64,000 nucleotides of DNA, taken from contig NZ_LT827015.1 of assembly GCF_900169075.1 (NCBI RefSeq), forward strand, positions 1,674,001-1,738,000, written 5' to 3'. A model generated the notes under the pieces. The model worked only from the letters and a program-made list of their open reading frames with translations. It was not told the origin of the DNA and searched no databases. A program made the position numbers and the translations under genes. This document shows, piece by piece, positions 1 to 7,966 of the stretch (the stretch's first letter is position 1; the number at the start of each line of letters is the position of its first letter). The stretch is from Chryseobacterium phocaeense (GTDB taxonomy: Bacteria > Bacteroidota > Bacteroidia > Flavobacteriales > Weeksellaceae).

Positions 1-158
1 AATCCTCTTTTTTGGATATACTCCTTTAATTTTGATAAACACTTAACTATTTCGTGTATAACAGTTTCTATCTTTTGGATCAGACAATCGGCTTCAATTT
101 CCAATTTGTCGATTTCCATTTCCAATTCGTAAAGCAATTCGTTGTAAAAATTATCCAT
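1..158 (-). CDS. RteC family regulator, N-terminal part (cut by window edge)
   Basis: The open frame runs from an ATG at 158 to the window edge without a stop, giving 52 residues. They begin MDNFYNELLYELE and contain an LEIEAD...IQKIETVI stretch. This aligns along its whole visible length with the start of the complete RteC-like protein at 11802-12623 (MTKFYNEILCKLE, LEIETD...IQRIETVI), at roughly half identity. RteC is known in CTnDOT-type elements as a regulator of excision. This copy is a paralogue and not an exact duplicate. The C-terminal DNA-binding part lies outside the window, so whether the gene is intact cannot be judged. Confidence 0.75.
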   Translation of the reverse strand, partial: MDNFYNELLYELEMEIDKLEIEADCLIQKIETVIHEIVKCLSKLKEYIQKRG

Positions 159-225
159 TCACAAATTATAATTTCCGTATTCATTTTTTCTGCAATAATG
201 TTATCGACCAATACTCATATAATAA

Positions 226-966
226 TTAAGCCTTGATTTTTCGGGTCGCATATCTCACGATCCATTGTGTATTAGGGTTAGGGGATTTACTCCATTCCCG
301 AATTAATGTTGATACTTGTTCCTTGTTAACCTTTAGCCAATCAGTCAGGTGGTTAGCGACAGATTTTTTAACAAATTTCACATCATCTTCTCTCAATAAA
401 TCTAAAATCTCGAAAACTGGCTGAGGTGTATCATTAAATGTATCAAGTTTGGAAGCCCAAGGTAATTTTGGCCGCAGTCCCTCACTTGCCAATCTACGTA
501 GATGAAAATCGTGTGATTTTGCCCATTCTGACATCTTAGCCAATACTTCTTTAGGGTACTTTCTTATATATGGTCTAATGGCATATTCACCTGTATTTCT
601 TTTAGTGATTTCTTCAATGGATTTCAGTGATATTTCGAAATCTTCCAAACCAAATTTTTCTACAAACTTTCCGATAGGCATCAACCAATAGTAATACGTA
701 AACATTCCTGTTTCATTTGGATTAGGTTCTCCCAAAATCTGCATCAAAACCGAAAGTGCTTTAGGATAACTTTGTGGTAAATATTTGTACAGCAGATCTG
801 CAATAGCATCAATCCGTTGTGTATATGATTTCCCTATAACTGCAAGATCTACATCATTTATAAAATTTTCATTGGGAAATTGTGGAAATACTATACTAAT
901 CTTTTCTGCAAGCAATTCTGCCAACTCTTTGCCAAATTTTTCAGTAATACTGAATGTTGTACCCAT
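226..966 (-). CDS. DNA alkylation repair (AlkC/AlkD-like HEAT-repeat) protein
   Basis: The 246-residue protein is almost entirely helical. It carries the tandem HEAT-like pattern of the DNA alkylation repair family: a conserved YAIRPYIRKYP segment near residue 130, then HLRRLASEGLRPKLPWA, then FVKKSVANHLTDWLK and the closing TQWIVRYATRKI. Proteins of this family are DNA glycosylases that cradle DNA and release alkylated bases such as 3-methyladenine and 7-methylguanine. The gene begins with ATG at 966 and ends 67 bases before the partial rteC. It may offer repair functions as island cargo. The family call is firm; the exact substrate is inferred. Confidence 0.85.
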   Translation of the reverse strand: MGTTFSITEKFGKELAELLAEKISIVFPQFPNENFINDVDLAVIGKSYTQRIDAIADLLYKYLPQSYPKALSVLMQILGEPNPNETGMFTYYYWLMPIGKFVEKFGLEDFEISLKSIEEITKRNTGEYAIRPYIRKYPKEVLAKMSEWAKSHDFHLRRLASEGLRPKLPWASKLDTFNDTPQPVFEILDLLREDDVKFVKKSVANHLTDWLKVNKEQVSTLIREWSKSPNPNTQWIVRYATRKIKA

Positions 967-1207
967 TTCTATGTGATTAATATTTTGTAATATTTTTCCT
1001 CAAAGGAATTTTGCTTTGTGTTTCTACGGTATGATATTTTTTACAATATCAATCCCAATCCTGTTAGGCTCTTAAAAAAAAGTACCTTCCGTAATCAGTA
1101 AGCAATTGATGATTACTATGATGTTCATCTACCGATAAATTTTTGGAATGAGAAAAGTTAATATGGATTTTTCTAACTATAATTCCTTTAAAAAATTGGC
1201 TCGATTG

Positions 1208-1582
1208 CTAATTCAATTGCAAAGCCTTTCTGAAACTGTCGTTAAGAAAATATTCTGCAATAACTGCAAGCAACCCAAAAACAAGCGGAAACAAAAAGGA
1301 TAAACTATCCGGTTTAGAGGCGTACATAATAGCAACTGCACCTCCAAGATAGGCTAACACCAAAAGCAATCCATAAAAAGAAGTTTTCGGAAAAGCATAT
1401 AGTGCGGTTGCTATTAATAAAATCGCCCCAATAAACTGTACGCAGTTTGGTGGCAAGCCAAGCTGAACGGTGGCATCTACTGAGCTTTTACTCTTGATGA
1501 CTTTCATTACCGCATCAAAAACAAAAAACAGGCAAACAAGAATTTTAAGAATTTTTCCAATCCAAAGTACGGTTGTTGTCAT
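1208..1582 (-). CDS. DoxX-like small membrane protein
   Basis: The 124-residue protein has four predicted hydrophobic segments (about 5-25, 45-65, 70-88 and 92-112) and the AFPKTSFYGLLLVLAYLGGAVAI pattern split across helices three and four, typical of the DoxX/DoxX-like superfamily. Family members sit in the inner membrane; some are linked to thiol or redox balance, most have no known role. Only three bases separate its start from the stop of the YdeI-like gene upstream (1586-2026), so the two are very likely co-transcribed and possibly translationally coupled. No catalytic residues can be named. Confidence 0.7.
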   Translation of the reverse strand: MTTTVLWIGKILKILVCLFFVFDAVMKVIKSKSSVDATVQLGLPPNCVQFIGAILLIATALYAFPKTSFYGLLLVLAYLGGAVAIMYASKPDSLSFLFPLVFGLLAVIAEYFLNDSFRKALQLN

Positions 1583-1585
1583 ATT

Positions 1586-2026
1586 TTAATCTTTTAAAGA
1601 GTTAATCGCTTTTTCAATCCGTTTCTTTCTTGTTTCGTCGGTTTTGGCTTCGTTGATTGAAAGCACGATTGCTTTTTTCCGACTTGGCGCAAGTTTCTCA
1701 AATGCTGATTTGGCATCTGCGTTATGGTCAAATTCGGCTTGAAGCTCTGCGGGGAGTTCTACTGTTCGTGGTTCGTTGTCCAATTCGATGGTTACTTCCA
1801 AGGTCTGACCGCCTTGTACCTTAGCGTTCGCCCTGTTTTCAGCACTCAAACTAATCATAAATTCGCCATCCATTTTCCCTACTGCACTGCGATAGGTGTA
1901 GCCGTTCAAGGTTACTTTCACAAGTGGCTTTTTGCCACCGTTTAGTTGTTCGAGGATATTTTCAGAAATTTTAATACCTGTGGTATTTCCCCTTTGAACA
2001 ATTGTTGTGTTGTATTTTACCTGCAT
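1586..2026 (-). CDS. DUF1905 plus YdeI/OmpD-associated family protein
   Basis: The 146-residue protein has an N-terminal beta-rich DUF1905 domain (about residues 1-80, with GKMDGEFMISLSAENR) and a C-terminal helical YdeI-type tail carrying LAPSRKKAIVLSINEAKTDETRKKRIEKAI. That tail, with its S-x-x-K-K and ETR-x-K-RI signature, is diagnostic of the YdeI/bacteriocin-protection superfamily. The biochemical role of this family is not established. It forms an operon with the DoxX-like gene three bases downstream. A second DUF1905-type protein occurs at 53424-53891. Confidence 0.75.
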   Translation of the reverse strand: MQVKYNTTIVQRGNTTGIKISENILEQLNGGKKPLVKVTLNGYTYRSAVGKMDGEFMISLSAENRANAKVQGGQTLEVTIELDNEPRTVELPAELQAEFDHNADAKSAFEKLAPSRKKAIVLSINEAKTDETRKKRIEKAINSLKD

Positions 2027-2059
2027 AATCTCTAATTAATTGATTTATAACAAAATATT

Positions 2060-2725
2060 CTATGATAATGATTTTACTTTCTTTCCGGAGCCACTTCGGG
2101 TATACCTGATCCACATTTCTGCAATACCTGTGTTTAAGATAAAAGCTATCCAAAATGATATCCCGAAAAAAGTATGGAATGGAATATCGGTAAAGCTAAA
2201 GAACAGTCCGGTCAACGGTCGTATGGTAGCTACTGCCAAGCCTATACTGTATGCCCTTATCATCCATTCTCTATGCAATATGAACTGCTTTCTCCTAATA
2301 CACCAATAGGCTTTTAGGAGGGCATATAGGAAAAACAAGCCGAAAACTATGGATGCTGATGCTTCCGCCATACCCCCAAAACCTAACTTTATTCCCATTG
2401 TTATTCCGGTAATTCCTATTACCAACCCCAAGACGATATATATCCTGCCATTCCATCGATGAACGTGAATAAGGCGATTTCTCATTGGGCGTATGAACTG
2501 CCAAGCACCCGAAAGCATAAAGAAACATCCCGGCAGGATATGCAGGAACGTTAAAACTGGGTTTTGCACATATCCGATATCAATGGTGTCGACAGCAGGG
2601 ATTTCGCCGTAATTTAAGGAATGTGTTACCCTGGCCAATCGTATGCAGGAAGAAACCAATAACGTCACAACCATTATAAAAACGCCTGCCCATAGAATAG
2701 CTCTGTAAAATGCTATTCGTTTCAT
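2060..2725 (-). CDS. DUF2306 multi-pass membrane protein
   Basis: The 221-residue protein has six to seven hydrophobic helices. Landmarks of the DUF2306 family are visible: FLHILPGCFFMLSGAWQF near residues 60-77, HRWNGRIYIVLG near 90-101 and the HREWMIRAYSIGLAVATIRP block near 150-170. Conserved histidine and arginine residues at helix ends resemble a b-type cytochrome fold, but no function is proven for the family. The start ATG at 2725 gives a typical basic N-terminus before the first helix. It is spaced from its neighbours by 33 and about 100 bases, so it may have its own promoter. Confidence 0.7.
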   Translation of the reverse strand: MKRIAFYRAILWAGVFIMVVTLLVSSCIRLARVTHSLNYGEIPAVDTIDIGYVQNPVLTFLHILPGCFFMLSGAWQFIRPMRNRLIHVHRWNGRIYIVLGLVIGITGITMGIKLGFGGMAEASASIVFGLFFLYALLKAYWCIRRKQFILHREWMIRAYSIGLAVATIRPLTGLFFSFTDIPFHTFFGISFWIAFILNTGIAEMWIRYTRSGSGKKVKSLS

Positions 2726-2825
2726 TGTTTCTGATGCTTAATAGGGTTGGTTCTTAATTCAATAACGATGTTCTGAATACAAAGCCTTCGTCTATTCTTA
2801 ATTTGAAGACTATTTGGTGCTACCA

Positions 2826-3272
2826 TCAGTCAATAATAAGGTTATGCCCTTGCTCTTTCAGCCTGCGAAGACCATCTTGCATAGCTTGAATTTCCTCTGC
2901 TGAATGAGGTTGCCAAGTTCCCAATTCTCCAATGACTTTAAAAGGTTTCGAAGATCTGTACGACATCGTAGGGTTGCCTGGCATTTTTTTATCCGTAACA
3001 TTTGGGTCATTTTCAATTTCTCCGGTAGCTTCGACTAAGTAAATCCGCTGTTGCGCATCGCCTAAAGCCAACTCTGCACCCCATATTGCTGCCGTCAATG
3101 TAGATGCCACATATACGTGGTTCAATTTTCTATTTTCCATATAATTGCATTGATGCCCCGGATAAATATGATCGCCAATTTTTAAGTCGGCTTTAGTTCC
3201 GTGGAAGAACGTTTGTGCAAATGGATTATGCTTAGGGTTTTCGGGCACTAATTTATTTTCAATATGCTCCAT
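2826..3272 (-). CDS. arr: NAD+-rifampin ADP-ribosyltransferase (Arr)
   Basis: The protein is 148 residues from the ATG at 3272; a longer frame exists only with a TTG start. It shows the full Arr signature: NPFAQTFFHGTKADLKIGD near the N-terminus, HVYVASTLTAAIWGAELALG, RIYLVEATGEIENDPNVTDKK and PGNPTMSYRSSKPFKVIGE. Arr transfers ADP-ribose from NAD+ to the C23 hydroxyl of rifamycins and thereby inactivates them in the cytoplasm. Length and motif order match the family, so the gene appears intact. It sits alone among small accessory genes on a probable conjugative element, which makes it a mobile rifampin resistance determinant. Activity is inferred from homology. Confidence 0.92.
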   Translation of the reverse strand: MEHIENKLVPENPKHNPFAQTFFHGTKADLKIGDHIYPGHQCNYMENRKLNHVYVASTLTAAIWGAELALGDAQQRIYLVEATGEIENDPNVTDKKMPGNPTMSYRSSKPFKVIGELGTWQPHSAEEIQAMQDGLRRLKEQGHNLIID

Positions 3273-3350
3273 ACATTTTTGTTTTGTTTTCAAAATTTCA
3301 TTCGTTTTCTATGCGCTTATTCAAAAAATATCAAAGCAATTAATCTTTAA

Positions 3351-3740
3351 TTAGATACCGAAATAAATCAGTCCGCTTAATATCAGGAACAATGCCCATT
3401 GGCACAGTTTCAGAAATTTTTGGGGCAATGTGCCTGACAATGCTATCACGATAAAGAAAATGACCGCATACAGCAGAAAATAGAGGCTCATAATCTGCAA
3501 GAGAATTGTTCGATGCGGATCTAATAGGTCTGTGAAATTTATTAACGTAAGTCCGGCAGTAATCATCAGCATATCCACTGAAACAACGTGGAATGCACCT
3601 CTTGCCATGATCCAGTTTTCAAATTTCTTGTGCTCGGAATTATCCGGCTCAATCAATTTAATATCTTTATCTCCCCAAAATATATGGAAAATTACTGATG
3701 CCAAAACTACTACATTGGCTATAATCAAAAGAGTGTTCAT
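3351..3740 (-). CDS. Small four-helix membrane protein, unrecognised
   Basis: The 129-residue protein has four hydrophobic segments (about 3-22, 52-70, 80-102 and 108-128) linked by short charged loops, including EHKKFENWIMARGAFHVVSVD between helices one and two. The layout resembles other small Bacteroidetes membrane proteins such as those at 8788-9565, but I cannot assign a named family. About 107 bases upstream of its ATG lies one copy of the recurring GTAAAAAACGGACAA motif, which may control it. Confidence 0.6.
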   Translation of the reverse strand: MNTLLIIANVVVLASVIFHIFWGDKDIKLIEPDNSEHKKFENWIMARGAFHVVSVDMLMITAGLTLINFTDLLDPHRTILLQIMSLYFLLYAVIFFIVIALSGTLPQKFLKLCQWALFLILSGLIYFGI

Positions 3741-3846
3741 TTCAAATCTATTCCAAAATTAATAAATGTGTTGTTGCAGCTGCTGCTATGTCATGTAGTG
3801 AATGAATTTATATTGCAAATTAATTACAAGTCTTTAGGAATTCATT

Positions 3847-3861
3847 GTAAAAAACGGACAA
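3847..3861 (-). promoter_or_regulatory. Recurring motif copy 1 (GTAAAAAACGGACAA)
   Basis: Fifteen bases identical to copies at 5944-5958 and 10114-10128, with a variant at 10603-10617. It lies about 107 bases upstream of the minus-strand gene ending at 3351, inside a 328-base stretch (3741-4068) that otherwise holds nothing I recognise. All four copies have the same orientation relative to the downstream gene. An AraC-type operator is a guess based on the nearby AraC gene (10852-11595). Confidence 0.5.
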
Positions 3862-4068
3862 TGTTGTTTTAAAATCAAATTGATTTTCTCATCAAATCAT
3901 TAATTTTTCTTCCTCAGTATGGTTAATCTTTCTCTTCAAAACATACCCTTTTAGTCAGACAAGTATTGGAAGATATGATGTATGACGACTTTTATCTATT
4001 GTATGGAATTTATACATCTAGCCACTTGATAATCTTGATGATTGCTAGACGAATAATTCGCTAATAAC

Positions 4069-4290
4069 CTATTCTATTCTCTCACAACTATATCCCAACT
4101 CAATCATGTATTTAATTACATTGTCTGCTTCAATCTCAAATTGGTTAGCTTCAATTCTAAGGATATTGTCCGTATCTTCAAGGTCAAAATTTATTATAAA
4201 TTCGGGATATACTGTGATAAGAAAAGTGATAATGTTGCCAGCTTCTTTACCATTTAGAACATTTGTTTTAAAAATCTCAACTGTTTTCAT
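4069..4290 (-). CDS. Small HMA-like fold protein without metal-binding cysteines
   Basis: The ATG at 4290 gives 73 residues (a longer frame would need TTG). The order is KTVEIFKTNV, a helix, INFDLEDTDNILRIE, then a second helix ending YMIELGYSCERIE. This beta-alpha-beta-beta-alpha-beta order recalls the heavy-metal-associated ferredoxin-like fold, but the CxxC metal motif is absent. A clear paralogue sits at 10254-10466 (MIEIFRTNV, VNFDLEDCDKILRV, HKMGHRCEVLE). Such short proteins are widespread in Bacteroidetes without known function. The fold is my inference. Confidence 0.65.
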   Translation of the reverse strand: MKTVEIFKTNVLNGKEAGNIITFLITVYPEFIINFDLEDTDNILRIEANQFEIEADNVIKYMIELGYSCERIE

Positions 4291-4387
4291 CTTCAGCAAT
4301 TAGTTTCTTAGGATTTTGGATAAAACAATTGCCTAAGCTTTTGCTCCAAATGGAAATACTCTCGTTCCATTATTTATTTAATCGTTA

Positions 4388-4834
4388 TTATAGCTTGTAG
4401 TAAAAGTGACGTACGTTTTCTTCTTCTGTTGGATTAGTTTGACGATAGAAATCTATAGCATAATCATCAATTTCATCCGCTTGGACAAAGACCTCTTCAA
4501 ACCCCTTTTCATTGAAAAATTGATTTGTGAACCTTATCAGCTTTCTACCAATACCTTTTCTTTGATGATTTGTCAATACAGCGAGGTCGTATATATAAGC
4601 TAATGGTTTTTCTGAATAATATTGGTCTAACACATAAGCCGTAAGCCCACCTATAATTTGGTCGTTGGATTTTGCAATAATCACATAAAAAGTTTCTTGA
4701 CCTAAAAGTTTCTGCAGGTGAACTTGGCTCGGACAACTAAAATCTTTCATTTCAAATACATCTTCAAAAACAGCTATAAGATCTTTAAATTCCCTAATAT
4801 TTTCTGGTTGTAATATTTTCAATTCTAAATTCAT
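4388..4834 (-). CDS. AAC(3)-I-like aminoglycoside N-acetyltransferase (GNAT)
   Basis: The protein has 148 residues from the ATG at 4834; an upstream TTG would add 13 residues and is less likely. It is a GNAT fold with IGGLTAYVLDQYYSEKPLAYIYDLAVLTNHQRKGIG, where Q/R-x-x-G-I-G binds acetyl-CoA, followed by VFVQADEIDDYAIDFYRQ. The paired blocks LAAYVL...YIYDLAV...HRRQGI and VQADYGDDPAVALY are the signature of AAC(3)-I enzymes, which acetylate the 3-amino group of gentamicin-type aminoglycosides. The C-terminus ENVRHFYYKL replaces the usual EEVMHF. It is likely an aminoglycoside resistance gene; substrate range cannot be read from sequence alone. Confidence 0.8.
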   Translation of the reverse strand: MNLELKILQPENIREFKDLIAVFEDVFEMKDFSCPSQVHLQKLLGQETFYVIIAKSNDQIIGGLTAYVLDQYYSEKPLAYIYDLAVLTNHQRKGIGRKLIRFTNQFFNEKGFEEVFVQADEIDDYAIDFYRQTNPTEEENVRHFYYKL

Positions 4835-4952
4835 ATGTTTCTTCGATTTAAGGTTCTTGTATGGTGTAATCAATTTTTTATAGGCTCAAATATTTCAACA
4901 TAATTTCTTCTAATCGTTTATAAAGGGTTTCGTTTTATATTCAAAAACATCA

Positions 4953-5408
4953 CTATAAATTTTTGTTGATTTTTTCAAAAAGCCCGATAAGAAGCCCCTC
5001 AACACCACGGATATAACAGAGCCGATATATATCTTCATAGCTGACTATTTCGTCAACGAGTTCAGCACCGTGTTTTGATAGTCTGGACATTACCTCTTCA
5101 ATATCCTTCACCTCAAACATCACTCTTAAATAACCTAATGAATTAACAGGTGCTGTTCTATGGTCTGAAACGGTTTCCGGTTTTATAAAACGAGAAAGTT
5201 CAAGACGGCTTTGTCCGTCTGGTGTAACCATCATCGCTATTTCTGCGGATTGATTTCCAAGTCCTGTTACCCGTCCTGCCCATTCGCCATCAACGCTATC
5301 CCGCCCCTCAAGTGTCATTCCTAATTCTGAGAAAAATGAAATGGTATCATCGAGGTTTTCTACGACGATACTGATGTTGTTCATTTTAAGTAATCTTTTA
5401 TTTGTCAT
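4953..5408 (-). CDS. VOC family (glyoxalase/bleomycin-resistance fold) protein
   Basis: The 151-residue protein has two beta-alpha-beta-beta-beta modules of the vicinal oxygen chelate fold: MNNISIVVENLDDTISFF at the start and YLRVMFEVKDIEEVMSRL after residue 85. Potential metal ligands are the glutamates near EIAMM and at the C-terminal half, but the classic histidine pair is not obvious. It is a close paralogue of the protein at 18434-18910, sharing WAGRVTGLGNQS, MMVTPDG and SDHRTAPVNSLGYLR. Function is unknown: members include lyases, dioxygenases and drug-binding proteins. Twelve bases separate it from the VOC gene upstream. Confidence 0.75.
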   Translation of the reverse strand: MTNKRLLKMNNISIVVENLDDTISFFSELGMTLEGRDSVDGEWAGRVTGLGNQSAEIAMMVTPDGQSRLELSRFIKPETVSDHRTAPVNSLGYLRVMFEVKDIEEVMSRLSKHGAELVDEIVSYEDIYRLCYIRGVEGLLIGLFEKINKNL

Positions 5409-5420
5409 ATCTTTTATCTT

Positions 5421-5888
5421 CTATTGAGGTGCTGAATATTTTACGATGTCTATACCAATGCCATTTGGGTCTTTAATTGCAAAATGCCTGTCGCCCCACG
5501 GTTCGTTACGTATGTCTATTTCGATTTTGACACCTTTCTGCTTTAATTCTTGATAGATCTTATCCACATCATCCACTTCAATGGTAAGATACATTCCCTG
5601 CCCCTGAAAGGGCTTTTGAAAGAATGGTTGCTGGCTTGGGTGGTTGGGCAATAGAAAGCTTATTTCCGCTTCTTTGCCGGGCGTGTGCAATAATATGTAA
5701 AACTCGTTTTCAAAGCTTACACCAAAACCCAATGTTTTAAGATAAAAGGCTTTTGTTTCTTCCAATTTTTCTGTTAGGATACCAGCGTTCAATTTCATTT
5801 TGATTTCTTTTTTAGTGGTTGAATTTGTTTGTGAATAGACATTTGCAGTTATGCAGAATGCCATAATGATTAAAACTACTTTTCTCAT
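5421..5888 (-). CDS. Secreted VOC family protein
   Basis: Starting at the ATG at 5888 the protein has a clear signal peptide (MRKVVLIIMAFCITANVYSQ), followed by a VOC domain: MKLNAGILTEKLEETKAFY, LGFGVSFENEFYILLH and the closing GDRHFAIKDPNGIGIDIVKY. The longer frame to 5915 would use TTG and bury the signal peptide. The domain resembles the glyoxalase/dioxygenase superfamily with the usual DPNG loop. An exported VOC protein is uncommon. If translation began at the internal MKLNAG methionine the product would be cytoplasmic. The GTAAAAAACGGACAA motif lies 56 bases upstream. Confidence 0.7.
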   Translation of the reverse strand: MRKVVLIIMAFCITANVYSQTNSTTKKEIKMKLNAGILTEKLEETKAFYLKTLGFGVSFENEFYILLHTPGKEAEISFLLPNHPSQQPFFQKPFQGQGMYLTIEVDDVDKIYQELKQKGVKIEIDIRNEPWGDRHFAIKDPNGIGIDIVKYSAPQ

Positions 5889-5943
5889 TGTTATTGAATT
5901 TATTCGATCGTTCAAAGTTGGCAGAAGAAAACCTTTTGGGATA

Positions 5944-5958
5944 GTAAAAAACGGACAA
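5944..5958 (-). promoter_or_regulatory. Recurring motif copy 2 (GTAAAAAACGGACAA)
   Basis: Exact copy of the 15-base motif, 56 bases upstream of the secreted VOC gene start. Identity with the copy at 10114-10128 extends three bases to the left and three to the right, 21 bases in all. Conservation beyond chance in intergenic DNA argues for a protein-binding site or promoter part. Confidence 0.55.
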
Positions 5959-5999
5959 AATTTACTGTTTGACGGTTTTTTACTTTATAAGGGTATGGG

Positions 6000-7022
6000 T
6001 TATAATTTTTCATTCGCTAAAATTTCATCCAATAAAAGCCTATTGAACTTTTCAGCTTCTACAAATGGTGCGTAATGCCCGGAATTTTCAAACCAAATGA
6101 ATGTTTTAGATGGTGCTTTTAGTTTCTTGTAAAACTTAAATGCAAGCTTAGATGGCGCATTGTAGTCGCACCTACCTGCAATAAAATAAACCGGAACTTT
6201 TAACTCCTTTGCCGTTCTAAACAAGTCAACTTTCATCACTTCTGCCCACATAGCTTCCATCGTGAATGATTGCCCTTTCGCAATCAGGCTATCGTTGTAA
6301 TGTTGTTTGGCAAACGTGTCCATATTCTTATAGAGCTGTCCTACGCTTGTGCCTTTGCAAAAATCGCCGTGGAAGTGCCTAAGCCATTTCCGTGATAAAT
6401 AAAGGTCTTGCAGGTCATTTTTCGTTTGCGAGGGGTAACGCTTTTGGAGTTCCTGCAATTGTGATAAAGCTGTGATATCTTTCTGTAATTTTGCCTGCTG
6501 GATTGAATAGCTAAGCGAAGTCTTTTCGTTCAGATACAAGTTTGTGACCTGACCAACACCTATATACGCATAAAACAGTGATGGGTGTTTTTTGACAAGA
6601 TTGACACCCGTGATAGTGCCAGCGGAGTAGCCCACAAGAAAGATCTTATCTTTTTTGAACCGTTCTTTCAATATATTGATCAAACTCAAAGCATCTCTTT
6701 CAATTTGGTCGAATGTCATACTTTCAGGAGCAATCACATCATTGTAGGATAACCCGGTTCCTCTTTGATCGTATGTGACAACAGTGTAACGTCGCTCTAA
6801 ATCCTTGTTATGAGTTTGCCAAAAATAGAAATCTGAAAAACCGGGTCCACCGTGCAATACGAGTAAGACCGGATTTTTGGTATTATTACCTTTTATGAAC
6901 ACTCCGTGCTCTACGCCATTTAAAACAATACGATTGTATTCATTTACCGATTTAATCTGAGCTTTGCAGCTTTGCAGGCTGAAAATTGTCGTTATCAGAG
7001 CTATGAGGAACTTTGGGAACAT
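6000..7022 (-). CDS. Alpha/beta hydrolase lipoprotein (proline iminopeptidase-like)
   Basis: The 340-residue protein begins with a lipoprotein signal (lipobox LQSC, cysteine about residue 19), so it should be anchored in an outer membrane or facing the periplasm. The alpha/beta hydrolase landmarks are complete: HGGPG oxyanion loop at 57-61, DQRGTG at 85-90, nucleophile elbow GYSAG with serine 133, an AGRCDYNAPS acid region and GHYAPF with the catalytic histidine. HGGPG plus DQRGTG is typical of the proline iminopeptidase subgroup (S33). The substrate is unknown. Four bases separate it from the SRPBCC-DinB gene upstream, so both are likely one operon. Confidence 0.8.
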   Translation of the reverse strand: MFPKFLIALITTIFSLQSCKAQIKSVNEYNRIVLNGVEHGVFIKGNNTKNPVLLVLHGGPGFSDFYFWQTHNKDLERRYTVVTYDQRGTGLSYNDVIAPESMTFDQIERDALSLINILKERFKKDKIFLVGYSAGTITGVNLVKKHPSLFYAYIGVGQVTNLYLNEKTSLSYSIQQAKLQKDITALSQLQELQKRYPSQTKNDLQDLYLSRKWLRHFHGDFCKGTSVGQLYKNMDTFAKQHYNDSLIAKGQSFTMEAMWAEVMKVDLFRTAKELKVPVYFIAGRCDYNAPSKLAFKFYKKLKAPSKTFIWFENSGHYAPFVEAEKFNRLLLDEILANEKL

Positions 7023-7025
7023 TAT

Positions 7026-7934
7026 TTACCTGTAGGATTTTAGTTGTTCCTTATGACGAAAAATGTGGAACACAGAAAAATTCAGCCACTCATATACACT
7101 CATATATCCAAATGGAGGCATATCTGAGGTTCCGCACTTATCTTCAAAGCTCAATGTTGTGATGCAATCATTTAATTCTGCCTGCAACTTTAGCAGCAAC
7201 TCGCGATACTGATTTATATCGTATTGCTTAGTGGCAGGAATTAAAAAGTCGGGAGCTTGATACTTCACATCATTGTTCAGCATAAAATCCCGTATCGCCT
7301 GAACATTATAATCAAAAGGAATATCCGAAGCGTAAGGTACTTCGGTTAAGAATTGCTTCATCCCTGTATTGCCAATAATAATATGCTCAATGATTTGAGC
7401 CGGGTTCCATTTTTCTGATGTTTCAGCATTGTATTTTTCGGCAGGAAATGTTGTTATAATCGAAGCAATCTCATTGAAAACGGCATTGTTAATTGATGTT
7501 AGTTCAAATTTTTCAGATAGATATTTAAGTGTTTGACTGGTGTTTTCCCAAAGCTTTACGGTATCCTCATAATGAACCTGATCCCTAAATCCGACTTGGG
7601 TAATCGTAAACTCGCAGCTATATTCATCTAACTGTTTTACCAAATACGATATGTCGCAATATTCTTCCGGAGTGTCTTCGGCTTCCCAAAAAGAACTCCA
7701 GTATGTAAATTTCAGAAAGCTATTTTTGATGTGTTCTTTAACGATGCCCTTATCAAAGTACTCAACATCTTCCCAAGTTCCTGTAAATAGAATGGGCGAA
7801 CCTGTTTGCCACGTCGTAGAGAGTGCAGCACCCCACGATATTTGATAAAATTCTTTTGATAAAAGTGTTTTCCAAACCTTTTCTTTAGAGGCATATATTT
7901 TTATACTTTCTGAAAACTTCATTTTCTTGTTCAT
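7026..7934 (-). CDS. SRPBCC (AHSA1-like) and DinB-like two-domain fusion protein
   Basis: The 302-residue protein joins two small folds. Residues 1-140 are an SRPBCC/START-like domain (IYASKEKVWKTL, GTWEDVEYFDKGIV, FTYWSSFW). Residues about 145-302 are a DinB/YfiT-like four-helix bundle with a plausible metal triad: His184 (IIEHII), His290 and His294 (HIFRHKEQL). DinB bundles often bind a divalent metal and act in thiol transfer; SRPBCC domains bind hydrophobic ligands. The fusion suggests a ligand-dependent enzyme, but no substrate can be named. It sits between ubiE and the alpha/beta hydrolase on the same strand. Confidence 0.75.
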   Translation of the reverse strand: MNKKMKFSESIKIYASKEKVWKTLLSKEFYQISWGAALSTTWQTGSPILFTGTWEDVEYFDKGIVKEHIKNSFLKFTYWSSFWEAEDTPEEYCDISYLVKQLDEYSCEFTITQVGFRDQVHYEDTVKLWENTSQTLKYLSEKFELTSINNAVFNEIASIITTFPAEKYNAETSEKWNPAQIIEHIIIGNTGMKQFLTEVPYASDIPFDYNVQAIRDFMLNNDVKYQAPDFLIPATKQYDINQYRELLLKLQAELNDCITTLSFEDKCGTSDMPPFGYMSVYEWLNFSVFHIFRHKEQLKSYR

Positions 7935-7966
7935 TGTATTAAAATCTGATAAGTTTATATTTATTT

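Noticed and set aside
54..236. Plus-strand frame of 60 codons
   Set aside because: It overlaps the partial rteC on the other strand and has a low-complexity, phenylalanine-rich translation.
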